From Wallemia ichthyophaga EXF-994 (taxonomy: Eukaryota > Basidiomycota > Wallemiomycetes > Wallemiales > Wallemiaceae), in NCBI RefSeq assembly GCF_000400465.1, contig NW_008806280.1, positions 248,001-312,000 on the forward strand: 64,000 bases of DNA, read 5' to 3'. This document shows positions 1 to 10,115 of the stretch, piece by piece. The notes below the pieces were generated by a model. The model was not told where the DNA came from, ran no database searches, and was given only the letters and a program-made list of their open reading frames with translations. A program made the translations under genes and the position numbers. The first letter of the stretch is position 1. The number at the start of each line of letters is the position of its first letter.

Positions 1-1
1 T

Positions 2-1890
2 TACGTCCGCAAAGCAGCTGCGCTGGCAATAGCCAAGTGTTACGAGTAAGGATCTTCACAAGATGTATCTTTGAAATACTCATAAATCACAGACTGGATG
101 ACTCTTCATACGATGAGCAGAAAGAATTGTCTTTGAAGCTGATGAGATGTGCATCGTCGATCCCGATCGGTGCCGCTGCTTACGCTTTTATCAAAATACA
201 CCCCGATATTGATGATCTCAACGATAACTTATCGGCATTACATTCATTGTTTAGGCACTTGGTCAGACAGCTAGTGGACTGCGAAGAATGGTCTCAATTA
301 ATCGTTTTGGATTTGCTGGCCAGATACAGCAGAGTGTTTTTGCCTCGACCATTAGAGGAGGATTCTGTAGACAAAGATATGAAGGATCTACTCATGGGAT
401 GTGAGTATCTCTTAAGCAGTCCTAATCCAGCCGTGAGTGACATTAACGCTATCTTCCCTTACTGACATGATCCAGGTCGCAGCCACTGCTTCCAAAACAC
501 TTCTTACGCTTGGATCTACCACCTACCGAAGCAAGGCTCTCAAGTGCTTGATGCGCTTGAGGAAGGAATCGCCTGAAATGTCGGCATACGTCATGTTAAC
601 TTTACAGCTGATATCAGAGAAACAACCGGTGCGTATTGAGAGATATCTGAACATACCTAACAAACTTCAGGAATCGGTCACTCCGTTTTTTCAATCTCTT
701 TTCATCGTTAAAAGTGACACAGATTATACCAAGATAATCAAACTAAACATACTACAAAATTTAATGAAAGTCTTGGATGACTCTCAGCTCACAATGCTAG
801 CGAAGGAGCTCTCAGTAAGTTAAATCCTGTTTTTTTTTCACCTAACCCCTGTTAGAATCATACCCTTGATCCTGATACAAAATTTGCAGCTGAGGTGATT
901 GAGACGATCGGCAGCTTGTCATGTGCATCAAAAAGAGCGTCAGAAGTTGCCTTCAAGACGCTCACAGATTGTTCAACTGCAACAAACAAGTTACTAAGTC
1001 ATCAATCCATCATACAATTGAGTAATTTTGTCCCTGATCTCTTGCAAGGATCATGGAATCTACGTAGACTATTAAAGCGGATGTTCAATGGAAGAGTAGT
1101 AGACGATGATGCCCGTGCGACTTTAGTTTGGGTTGTCAGTGAAGTAGTACAGAAGCCGCCCCAAAATGAACTGAACGAGCTGGATGGTATGTCAGTCTGG
1201 AAGTATGGTCCTGATGTACTGCGTAGCTGCGTAAAGGGATTCTCCGAAGAAGGCAGCAAGACACAGACCCAAATTCTCAATCTAGCGGCCAAAATGATGG
1301 CGATCTTACCTGATATAAGAAGTGTACAGGCAATGGCCCGCAAAGTTTTCATAGATTCGGCTGATTTTGACCATGTAAAGTCCATGGACATCGAATCACT
1401 TGATGGACTTAATAGGAGACATTCGATTATGAATACGGTGGCGGGATTGTATGGAGAAGTGCCTGAGCAAGGCGATCAAGCACCTAGAGTACTTTTACGT
1501 CGCAACCAAGCTAATGCTATACTCACAAATATGGCCACAAACTCGAGTGTGATGCACAAAATGACAAGTTCCATCAAAAACAACAACATGGTGCGGATTC
1601 AGACAGATACTTACTTGAATAGCCTACCAGAATGGTCAACTGAAGGTTTGCCTGGTCCTGAAGTGAGAGAAGTAAAGCAGAGTGAGGCTAATCAAGCCGA
1701 TGAGGCTTTAACGATGCCGGTAATGAGTAATGAGATTGCAGCGTACAATGCAGAGGTAGAAACCATACTCGCACAAAATGCGGATTACGAAGATGATGAA
1801 CCTGTAGATACCACAGATAAAGCGGCAGATGACGACCTAGAGAGGTTTTTGGAGAGTGATGGAAATCTCACGAGCGATGTAGATGATTAA
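2..1890 (+). CDS. APL6: AP-3 adaptor complex beta subunit, C-terminal part (5' end outside window)
   Basis: Exons 2-45, 93-432, 476-814 and 856-1890 join in frame (introns 47, 43 and 41 nt) to give 585 residues, entering the window mid-gene. The first exon reads YVRKAAALAIAKCYE, the HEAT-like adaptin repeat signature. Later segments match the AP-3 beta trunk: WSQLIVLDLLARY, then LLSSPNPAV across the second intron. The tail is acidic and low in complexity, as in the hinge of large adaptins. AP-3 is the heterotetrameric coat that sorts cargo such as alkaline phosphatase and SNAREs from Golgi or endosomes to the vacuole. It converges on the UBE2S gene with only 47 bp between stop codons, and an AATAAA lies at 1908-1913. 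Trunk assignment is firm; AP-3 rather than AP-1/2 rests on overall similarity. Confidence 0.85.
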
Positions 1891-1937
1891 TTGGTAAACT
1901 TGTATACAATAAATAGTTTAAAACGAGTAAAGATGAG

Positions 1938-2589
1938 TTAGAGTCTTTTTAATCCTTTCTTCTTTGCGTTTGCCTCCTTGGACTTCAAAGGTTGCTTTGC
2001 AGGTTGGTTTTCTTGTTTGGTTGAAGGCTCGATCGGAGCATTTGAGAGGGGCTGATTCTCGATTTGGGAAGGAGAAGAGTCGAACTCGATAGGGCGGCTT
2101 CTTGCGTGAATAGAAGTCATCATTTTCGCGTGATTGAAGTAGTCTTGATAACTCTCCTGAAGTAACTTTCCCGCTTCTTCATCGAGAGCAGAATCAGGGC
2201 CTGGGTAGATCAAGAGACACTTGATTGTAACAAGGATGTGCTCTATACCGAATTCAGGTCTCCAGTCCTTCTTGAGGGTGGAAACGCAGATCTCACCGGT
2301 CTTGCTGATATTTGGGTGGAATATCTTGGTTAGCATCCTGCCTAGATAACTGTAAGCGTGGGTTTACATAATCAATTATCCGCGTACAATTTGGTGGACT
2401 GTTTGGGAAGTCAGCACCAAAGTTGAACTTGACTTTGAAGAAGCCGTCCTCGTATGGGGTGCCTTCCGGTCCTTGGACGTAGCCGACAACATCAAACACG
2501 TCCGAATCGCTGAAGGATATCCTGATATTGTCTGGTGGGTTTTGTTTGAGCTGTATACATTCCTTTGCGATCCGACGTGCGATGGACAT
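1938..2589 (-). CDS. UBE2S: UBE2S-like ubiquitin-conjugating enzyme (E2) with APC/C-docking-like tail
   Basis: Two exons, 2589-2388 and 2341-1938 (intron 46 nt), encode 201 residues. The UBC fold runs from about residue 1 to 150, with [15 protein letters not shown], the FPNSPPN loop, [19 protein letters not shown] (catalytic Cys in EICV) and a long C-terminal helix. [14 protein letters not shown] is diagnostic of UBE2S (E2-EPF) rather than Ubc4/5-type E2s. The 3' splice site was chosen because it restores the exact spacing between SPP and LTKIFHPN. A lysine-rich tail ends GLKRL, resembling the LRRL peptide with which human UBE2S docks on the anaphase-promoting complex to extend K11 chains. 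Budding and fission yeast lack an obvious UBE2S. It lies 40 bp downstream of TGS1 on the same strand. Confidence 0.85.
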
Positions 2590-2629
2590 ATTGTTATGAA
2601 TTAAAGATACAAACCGCGTTAGGAAATGC

Positions 2630-3292
2630 TCAAAAATAATAATTAAAATCTCCCATGTATATTGTAATGGCTTTGAATTTACCAGACATCCAGTTTTCCT
2701 CTACTTCGACTGCGTCGTCCAGCTGGCTGATGTCTTGTAGCGTTGTGTTTCTCGGCAGAAACATACAGACATTCGGTGTGATTGCCTTGGCTCTGCGAAC
2801 GAGCTCCGCGCCGGTCACAGGCATTAGGCTATCCAGCGTGAAGGTATCCATGTAGTTTATCCCACCCCAGGGCGGCGAGTAGAAGATAACGTCAATATTG
2901 TAATCAAACTTGTACTCGTTAACCCAACTAATATAATCTTGCTGTATAAACTCTATCCTGTCTTCAACGCCGTAGATTCTCGCGTTATGCCTCGCCAATT
3001 CAATTTTAACCGGATCAATGTCTATAGCTATCACCCGCTCGCAGGTGAAGGCAAAGGAGATGGCATTACCGCCAACTCCGCAGAAAGCGTCAACGATCGT
3101 TCCGCATCGGCATCGTTCAGCCGTTTGCATCGCGATTAGCTCTGGTGTGACCGAGTACCACGACTCTTCATCGAGAATGATGCCCTGGTCATATTGGCTA
3201 AATAGCCTGTTCCTTTGGTAATAATATTTAAGCAGATGCTCGGGCACCTGCGACTTGTCCGTGTAAATAAGCTCTTTGTACTTGTCTTCCAT
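2630..3292 (-). CDS. TGS1: Trimethylguanosine synthase (RNA cap hypermethylase)
   Basis: An intronless 220-residue class I methyltransferase. TGS1 converts the m7G cap of snRNAs, snoRNAs and telomerase RNA to m2,2,7G in the nucleus or nucleolus, using S-adenosylmethionine. Family hallmarks are RLFSQYDQGI followed by SWYSVTPE (residues 29-50), the SAM-binding loop DAFCGVGGN (68-76), the acidic motif VIAIDIDP, and the catalytic YSPPWGG (138-144), whose Trp stacks on m7G. The size fits the short yeast-type catalytic core. Its ATG lies only 6 nt from the ATG of divergent RDH54, so its 5' leader must overlap RDH54 coding sequence. I accept this start because the conserved core begins about 20 residues later and no better ATG is seen. 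Confidence 0.93.
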   Translation of the reverse strand: MEDKYKELIYTDKSQVPEHLLKYYYQRNRLFSQYDQGIILDEESWYSVTPELIAMQTAERCRCGTIVDAFCGVGGNAISFAFTCERVIAIDIDPVKIELARHNARIYGVEDRIEFIQQDYISWVNEYKFDYNIDVIFYSPPWGGINYMDTFTLDSLMPVTGAELVRRAKAITPNVCMFLPRNTTLQDISQLDDAVEVEENWMSGKFKAITIYMGDFNYYF

Positions 3293-3298
3293 CGGGCG
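3293..3298. promoter_or_regulatory. 6-nt spacer between divergent start codons of TGS1 and RDH54
   Basis: The TGS1 ATG is complementary to 3290-3292 and the RDH54 ATG is at 3299-3301. No room exists for a conventional promoter between them. Each core promoter and 5' leader must therefore lie within the other gene's coding sequence, so the two transcripts overlap head to head, unless one true start is further downstream. Confidence 0.6.
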
Positions 3299-6200
3299 AT
3301 GAAGAGATCAAGAGATAGCGCGTTCAAATCACCGGCGATAAATATAAATTCAAATAAATTTGCAGATAACAGCCACCCGCTCCAGTTCTGGTCTGTCCAA
3401 TGGCGTAATCCTCAGTTCAAGAAACACAAGACGTGGGATGGTGATGGCACGCTGATTGTCAATAGCGGACAAATGATTCTCAAAGATACCAACAGCAGCG
3501 TCATTGGTAGATCTTTCGATAAGAAGAACAGCGTGTTTGAGCCAGGTGCCCACTTTGTTATCGCCGGCAAAGACGTCGAGCTCGATCAACTGCTTAAACA
3601 AGACGCGGCAAAAGAAAACTCACCAAGCAAGCCCAAAGGTATACCAGCTGCTTCTTTTTATACTTCCGCTCCTTCTGCCGCGAAGCCATACAAACCGCCA
3701 TCATTCAGTAAGCCTATGATACCGAGTAAACCTCTGGCAGCAACCAATATTGAGAGCTCCTCGACTTCTGAACCATCTTCACTCGAGCAAAGTGCTTTTC
3801 AGAAACACCCTCCACTCGTTTCTCAAAGCATTTCTCACTCTAATACGCATACCGCACATCCGCCAGCCCCCAAATACGATCCAAACGCCCCAGACGCATT
3901 CGTGATGCCTCAGCTTCCACAAAATATCTTAAATGAACTTAACTACAAGCAGCACCCAGTAGTTGATGTCGTTCTCGATCCACACATCTCATCGAAACTG
4001 CGTCCTCATCAACAGGAAGGTGTTAAGTTTATGTATGAAGCTGTTATGGGTATGCGAGGACATAAGGGCAAAGGTTGCATACTCGCTGATGAGATGGGTC
4101 TCGGTAAGACGCTTCAAGTAATCGCCTTGGTATGGACTCTGTTGAAGCAGAACCCAATCACAAACTCGGGACCCGTCATTGGTAAAGCTATGATAGTCTG
4201 TCCGGTGTCGCTTGTTAATAATTGGCGCAAGGAATTCAGCAAATGGATTGGTCAGTCAAAAATTGGTATCTTCCTTGGCGATAAGGATGTGTCCGAGATC
4301 AAAAAGTTTCAACAGTCGCGTATTCACCAGGTTCTGATTATAGGTTATGAGAAGCTAAGAACAGCAGTCGATGTGCTGAAGTTCTGTCAACCTCAGATAG
4401 GTCTTATCGTATGTGATGAAGGTAAGTGGAATGCAATCAAGAGAAGCATCCTAATAGTACTCTAAGGACATCGTCTAAAGGCGTCAAACAAGACATCACA
4501 AGTGTTTGAAGCGTTCCCTACGCGGCGACGCGTCATTCTGTCTGGTACTCCGATTCAGAATGATTTAGGAGAGTACTACTGTATGGTCAGTAAAAGTTCA
4601 ATACGTACCTGAGCAGACTGACATTCCAAGACTGATTTCTGTAACCCTGGCTTACTCGATAGCTACGCTTCATTTAAGAAGAAGTACGAAACGCCTATTA
4701 TGAGAAGTAGGGCTCCAAATTGTAACAGAAGTGATCTTGAGTTGGGAAGACAACGATCCGAAGCACTCTCAGCCCTCACGAACCAGTTTGTGTTGAGAAG
4801 AACAGCTGAAATACTTGACAACGTTCTACCAACCAAGTCAGAGGTGGGTAGACGTTACAAAGACGATTCAGGCTGACATAATGCTAGTTCGTTGTATGCA
4901 TTGCTCCGACAAAACTTCAATTAGCAATATATAAGCAGTTAGTGCAAGCATCAATCATTCAGAGCGTGTTGGAAAGACTGGGTGGTCAACACTTGAATTT
5001 AATAGGTGTATTGAGGAACTTGTGCAACTCTCCTGGAATTATATACAAGATGATTGAGAATAAACAATCTGAAAGCTACAAAGATTTCAAACTAGATAAT
5101 GTCAAAAACATGTTTCCAAGTAGCGTAAACGCGAATGATATCAATCTTAGTGGGAAGTTGAAAGCATTAGGGAGGTTATTGAAGACACTTAAGACTGAAA
5201 CAGAAGAGAAGATTATTGTTGTTTCAAGTTTTACAGCTACATTAGATGTTATAGAGGTGAGAGTCCCTTTTTTTGGGGGGCTTTATTGACTAAATGTTAT
5301 AGTCTCACTGTCGTCTATGTAAATACAAATTTTGCAGACTCGATGGCTCTACGCCGCAAGCCAAGCGTCAAGAAATAGTAGATGGTTTTAACCGTTCTCC
5401 ACAAGCAGGAAAATTTGTGTTCCTTTTATCAACGAAATCAGGCGGGGTGGGACTCAATCTCATTGGCGCATCACGACTCGTTCTATTTGAGAGTGATTGG
5501 AACCCATCTAACGATTTGCAAGCCATGGCTAGGATTCACAGAGATGGTCAGACGAAACCTGTGTTTATATACCGCTTTCTGACAACGGGAACGATTGATG
5601 AGAAGATATTCCAGAGGCAGTTGACCAAAATCGGACTGTCTAACTCTTTGATGGGGAATACTGTTGAGAAAAAGAACGATACGGATTCTTTCACGGTAGA
5701 AGAACTTCGAGCGTTGTTCAGGATCGATGATGACACAGCTTGCGGGACACACGATTTGCTCGACTGCACTTGTAATCATGGTAGGGTACTTACAGAAGCT
5801 GAGAAAGGTGCTGAGGATGCACAACAAGACGATGAAGAAGAGCCGCAAGGGTTTATCAGCGCCAGTCAACACCAACCCGGAACATCATTAAAGTCAAAGA
5901 GAGACAAACAGGCCAAGATTGCGGCATTGGATGGATGGGATCACGTGGATTGTCTACAGGAGAATCATATGGGGAATTTGGCTGATGATGTGTTGAGAAA
6001 GCTTACAATACACGCTGAGTCACCATTAGTTGCCCAACACAAAGATGATTTCGTTGAAGATACCACAGCTAAGACATCAGACCATCAATTCGAATCATTG
6101 AATGACTATTGCCCGGCCAGTGACGAAGAAGAAGAGCCTGAAGAGGAAAGAAAGGAAGGGGATGTGGAAATCATCGAGCCAGAGCGTAAAGTACAGAAAA

Positions 6201-6307
6201 TAGAGCAACAGGAAGATCCATTCGACATGAACGGATTTCTGCAGGATCAAAATAATGAAGGCAGATTAACATTTGTATTCAAGAAAGTGTCTGGAAGTGT
6301 TGTATAA
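3299..6307 (+). CDS. RDH54: SNF2-family DNA translocase, RAD54B/Rdh54 type
   Basis: Five exons (3299-4421, 4467-4585, 4631-4843, 4888-5256, 5303-6307; introns 43-46 nt) give 942 residues. The N-terminal signature [12 protein letters not shown] (about residues 43-54) is specific to RAD54B/Rdh54. It is followed by a proline/serine-rich linker and the two RecA lobes: ADEMGLGKT (Walker A, about 263), the DEGH box VCDEGHRLKAS (about 371, split by intron 1), [10 protein letters not shown], then lobe 2 with [22 protein letters not shown] and ARIHRDGQ. The tail is acidic. Rdh54 remodels Rad51 filaments and promotes D-loop formation in recombination, especially meiotic. The coding exon with [10 protein letters not shown] at 5303 was located from the conserved spacing before RLDG. 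Its 3' end is 30 bp from convergent RTF2. Confidence 0.93.
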
Positions 6308-6337
6308 TAGTACAAATTGCATTACAATAATAATTGC

Positions 6338-7339
6338 TTAGGTGGCATCTACAATTATTAGTGGGAGGAAGGGTTAGAAAAACGACTTACATCGGTTCCA
6401 AGTGCCCTGGGTCATCCACTCAGAGTCTGTCCGTCTGCCTGACTTTGGAATATCCTTAGGACCAACTTAGAAAATGTCAGTGAAAATGTATGGTGCGACA
6501 GTCGAATCTCACAGATAGACTTGACGGCGTCGCTTTGGTTTGCATTCTTAGACGTGTTGGACAGCGCATCCGATACTGCCTTTCTAGCGCCTTTTACAAC
6601 ATCAGAGACAGGTGGATCATCGATATTGTCAGCCTTCTTGGCCTTAGGTGTATGTTCAGGCTGATCGGCGGCAGCCTTGCGCTTCTTGCTCTTCTTGCTG
6701 TCAGCCTGCTTCAACCTTGTGGCGTAGAGTTGCTCTTTCATGGCTTCTTCTTCTTCGGGGGGAGGATTAAGCGTGATAAGCTCATCGACATGGTACTCAA
6801 TGCCAGATTCAGGGCACTGACCCGTCTTTGAGCCCTTGTTCATCGACTTCAAACCGCTATCAGAGGCAACAATGCCAGTTTTGGGGAGGTAGACGAATCT
6901 TTGCTTTCCATTCATTTCCTTGAGCGTGATTGGACAAATGAAAGGGGCGTTACTTAGCATAGAATCGCTGTCACGACTGAGGACTTGGTTGAATGAAGGA
7001 TTTGAAGTAAGTTTGAGTTGTTGGACATCTTTTAGAGAGCGTATATGACCACAGATCTTCTGTCCATCGCCGTAGACTGATTTATCGAGGAGAAACTCGA
7101 CAATGGCTTCCTTATTGTAAAGCTTGCCAAGTTGACAGGAAACGACTGGCTGTTTAAGGAGTTTCTTAGACAGAGCACAATAAAACCAGGCTGCTATCCT
7201 AGATATCTCATCGTTCTTCACTTCCGGTTTCTTCTTAGTCTTGACCAATTCTGATCGATAGACAAATGAGCCTCCATCGGCACCCTATCGAGGGCAATTA
7301 AAATTGAGTACAATCAATACTAAAATCCTAGCGTACCAT
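6338..7339 (-). CDS. RTF2: Replication termination factor 2 (Rtf2, RING-like)
   Basis: Exons 7339-7337 (the ATG alone), 7284-6513, 6465-6391 and 6348-6338 give 286 residues. The intron directly after ATG (7336-7285, 52 nt) restores the family start M-GADGGSF, equivalent to MGCDGG in human RTF2. The body has LSKKLLKQPVVSCQLGKLYNKEAIVEFLLD, conserved ICPITLKEMNG and a C2HC2-type RING-like region, then a Lys-rich segment. The last intron (6390-6349) gives a C-terminus ending GTWNRYAT; without splicing the reading stops within a few codons. Rtf2 stabilises replication forks at barriers in fission yeast and is a proteasome-regulated fork factor in humans. It is divergent from CWC15, with 65 bp between start codons. 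Confidence 0.87.
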
Positions 7340-7404
7340 TTTTATATTTCTTTATTTGTTGATGGTGGCTACTGTGAAAGGAAACCCCTTTATCACGGCC
7401 AGCC

Positions 7405-8421
7405 ATGTCAACCGCGCACAGGTGATTATAAAGAAAAGCACTGAGCCGAGCAACTCTTACATTCCACCGCGCAGACCAACATGGGACCCAGCAGTCGGAC
7501 GAGCAGACACCAAAGCGTACTCGAAGCAGTACTCTGCCAGGGATGCACCAGCGCAGACGAAACTCAAGTTCCGGTGGGTGTGCGAGGTGTATATTACAGC
7601 GTAGGGCATTGTAGTTTACACCACTCTAGTAAGCCCGGTCAGGGAGGTATCGGCGACCAAGATAAGCGCAGAGACTTGCGCCTCGAATTGAACAAGGCAG
7701 AGGAGGAAGCTAATGAAAAGAAACGTAAAGCGCAAGGTTTGTCGTTGGAAGATATTGGCCAGGGTACGGATGACAGCCAGCAGAAAATACCGAAACTTAT
7801 AGACAATCCCGGTGAGGGAGACGCGCATGCTGAGCCATCGACTAGAACACACGAGTCGCAGGCAAGTGAAGACAAGCCTCAGACTTTAGATAAGGATGAA
7901 GAAGCTGATGACGACGAGAGGTGGGTTGCTCACCTTAGCGTTCTATACCGCCTAACATAGCCAAGTGATGACGACTCAGAGGATGATGAGGCTGAGTTGC
8001 TGCGGGAGCTCGACAAAATCAAGCGCGAAAGAGCTGAAGAAAAAGCCAGAAAGGTGAGAAAGTGTTGCTGTTTGTGGTCATCAACTTTCTAACAATTACA
8101 CCACCTAGGACGAGGAGCAAAACAGCGCTAAAGCTGCATCTAGAGAAGAGGAAGTGGCTAGCGGAAATCCTCTACTTAACCTACAGAACGCGTTGGGCGC
8201 TTCTCCATCTTCTACACAGGATACAGGGTTTACTGTGAAACGCAGATGGGATGACGATCTTATCTTCAAGAATCAGGCACTGAATACTTCCGACAAACCA
8301 AAGAAGGAATTCGTTAATGACTTATTGAGGACAGACTGTGAGTATCGCGTGTTTAGTATCCTAACAAAGCTAAAAATATATCCTAGTCCATCGCAAATTC
8401 ATGTACAGATTTATTAAGTGA
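7405..8421 (+). CDS. CWC15: Pre-mRNA splicing factor Cwc15/Cwf15
   Basis: Six exons: 7405-7421, 7475-7573, 7630-7920, 7966-8053, 8109-8337, 8387-8421, giving 252 residues. The 17-nt first exon encodes MSTAHR, which continues with PTWDPAVGR and SKQYSARDAPAQTKLKFR, the Cwc15 N-terminal signature. The middle is Glu/Asp-rich. The C-terminus has GNPLLNL, KRRWDDDLIFKNQA and, in the last exon, FHRKFMYRFIK, matching the family end. For intron 2 an alternative 3' site at 7614 would add five residues; 7629 fits family spacing better. Cwc15 is a core component of the Prp19-associated (NTC) complex at the spliceosome active centre. Five introns in a 252-residue splicing factor is dense even here. Confidence 0.92.
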
Positions 8422-8639
8422 TTTACATACATTCATAATTAATCTATGTTTGTCGGACACTTGTCAAGCTTGAAGCCAACTGTGGTGGATAAATCAAGCC
8501 AGAGAAATCAAGTTCCTGTTTGGTATACGAGCCAAGTAGAAGAAAAACATGTTGAGCATAGCTTAAAGCTGACATGAATCCATCAAACGCTTGAGCTCGA
8601 CATTTTTGCACATACTCAAAAAAGTAATATAAATATCAT

Positions 8640-10073
8640 TCATTCAAAATCTTCAACTAAAGGGTGATTAGAATTGCTAGATAGTTGAGGGACTACTTAC
8701 AACCACACATAAATGCCTTGTGAATACTAGTATCATCCAGGTCAGCGTACAAACTTAGAAATGGACACAGTCTCACCTCATAACCTTGGCGATAAAGGCC
8801 TCAAGATGGAAAATCTGCTTAGAGCCTTTCCTCATTCGATGCTCCTGAGGTGGATAAGATTAAGTCGTGTTTGTTAAATTCTACTCACATAAAATGCTGC
8901 CCAATAGATAAGGTCTGCACGAATGGAATCGTCGACCATTGTAAGAATGACGTCAAGAAGTGTCTGAAGTAGTTGTTAGGAGATTATCAACTCCGGCAAA
9001 GGAAATTCACTTTGAGAATGAGAGTAGGTGGTATGCAATGTGTGATGAGCTCATAAATTTTTCCTCTTACTTTGAGCAAACCGTCTGGAGAAGGATCGCT
9101 TGTAATTTCCTTAGCGACTTGGATGGTATAAGATTGCCAATCAGGCTTGGCAATTTGAACATTTGAATCAAACGACGGAGATTGCATTCTCATTGCTTCA
9201 AGAACCAGCAAAGCTTTGCGAAGATTACCTGTTGATTCTTTGCCGATCTGTTTGGCGACATCCTCAGGCAGCTGGAACTTCTCTTTTTTAGCTACTTGGG
9301 TCAATACGGTTGACATCTGCAAATTTCATTGAGTATGCTTTGTTACTGAATAAATAACTCACCTGTGGAGGTAAGGGAGCGGGGATTCTAACCAACAAGC
9401 ATCGAGATCGAATTGGAGCTATAATCTTGCTCGTTGTTTGAGCACAGAGAATGATACGAAGGTTAGACATGTACTTCTCCATAGTTCTTCTCAAAGCAGC
9501 TTGAGCATCTCTAGAAAGCTGATCAGCTTCGTTAATGATAACGACTAGGCAATCTGTGAGCTAAAACTAGATTTTTTTAGGTAACCAGCTAACCTTTGAA
9601 TCTTTGTTTCGCATTAGCGTCAACTTGCTGTGTTTGGGCAATTTCTTTGAGGATATCCTGTATAATCAGTCTATCATACTGACCAACGTCGGAAGGTGTA
9701 ATTTCAATGTGATAGTTGCTTTGGACGATGTTCACGTCGAGCTTTCTGTTTGAAGGCGTGAGGAAGACGCGCTGATCGATTTTGAGCTTCTCAACACCTG
9801 GACCAAACAGCTCTCTTAAAGTGGCCATAATGCGTGTCTTTCTACCTGCGCCGGTGGGTCCATAGAAAAGCGTGTGGGGAAAATCGCCGGAGCCAGCCAG
9901 GGATCTGATTCTATTTGTAATATCATGATGATAGTCGAGTTCATCAAGCGACTTTGGCCTATACTGAGCAGAATGAGATAAACCAGGCTAATAAACAAGA
10001 ACTATACTTTATCTACGTATAGAGACTGTAAATATTATTAATTTTATATTTTATATTCCATTTTACTTACCAT
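8640..10073 (-). CDS. RFC5: Replication factor C subunit (yeast Rfc5 / human RFC3)
   Basis: Nine exons: 10073-10071 (ATG alone), 10025-10008, 9963-9594, 9553-9363, 9316-9011, 8963-8889, 8844-8777, 8726-8701, 8656-8640; 357 residues, the size of human RFC3. The start M-SLYVDKYRP requires splicing directly after ATG. Motifs are Walker A GPTGAGRKT (about residues 41-49), Walker B-like INEAD, ALRRTMEKYMSNLRIIL, and the sensor IRSRCLLVRIPAP. The C-terminal collar has HCIPP, YEHRM and GSKQIFHLEAFIAK. RFC loads PCNA on primed DNA, and this subunit also serves the alternative Rad24/Ctf18/Elg1 loaders. The last two exons (ending FEDFE) are inferred from splice signals and are less certain. The gene is divergent from the RasGAP gene, 42 bp between ATGs. 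Confidence 0.9.
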
Positions 10074-10115
10074 TGAGGAGATGACCGTTGCTGTTTACGC
10101 GCTTACGCCCAAGAT

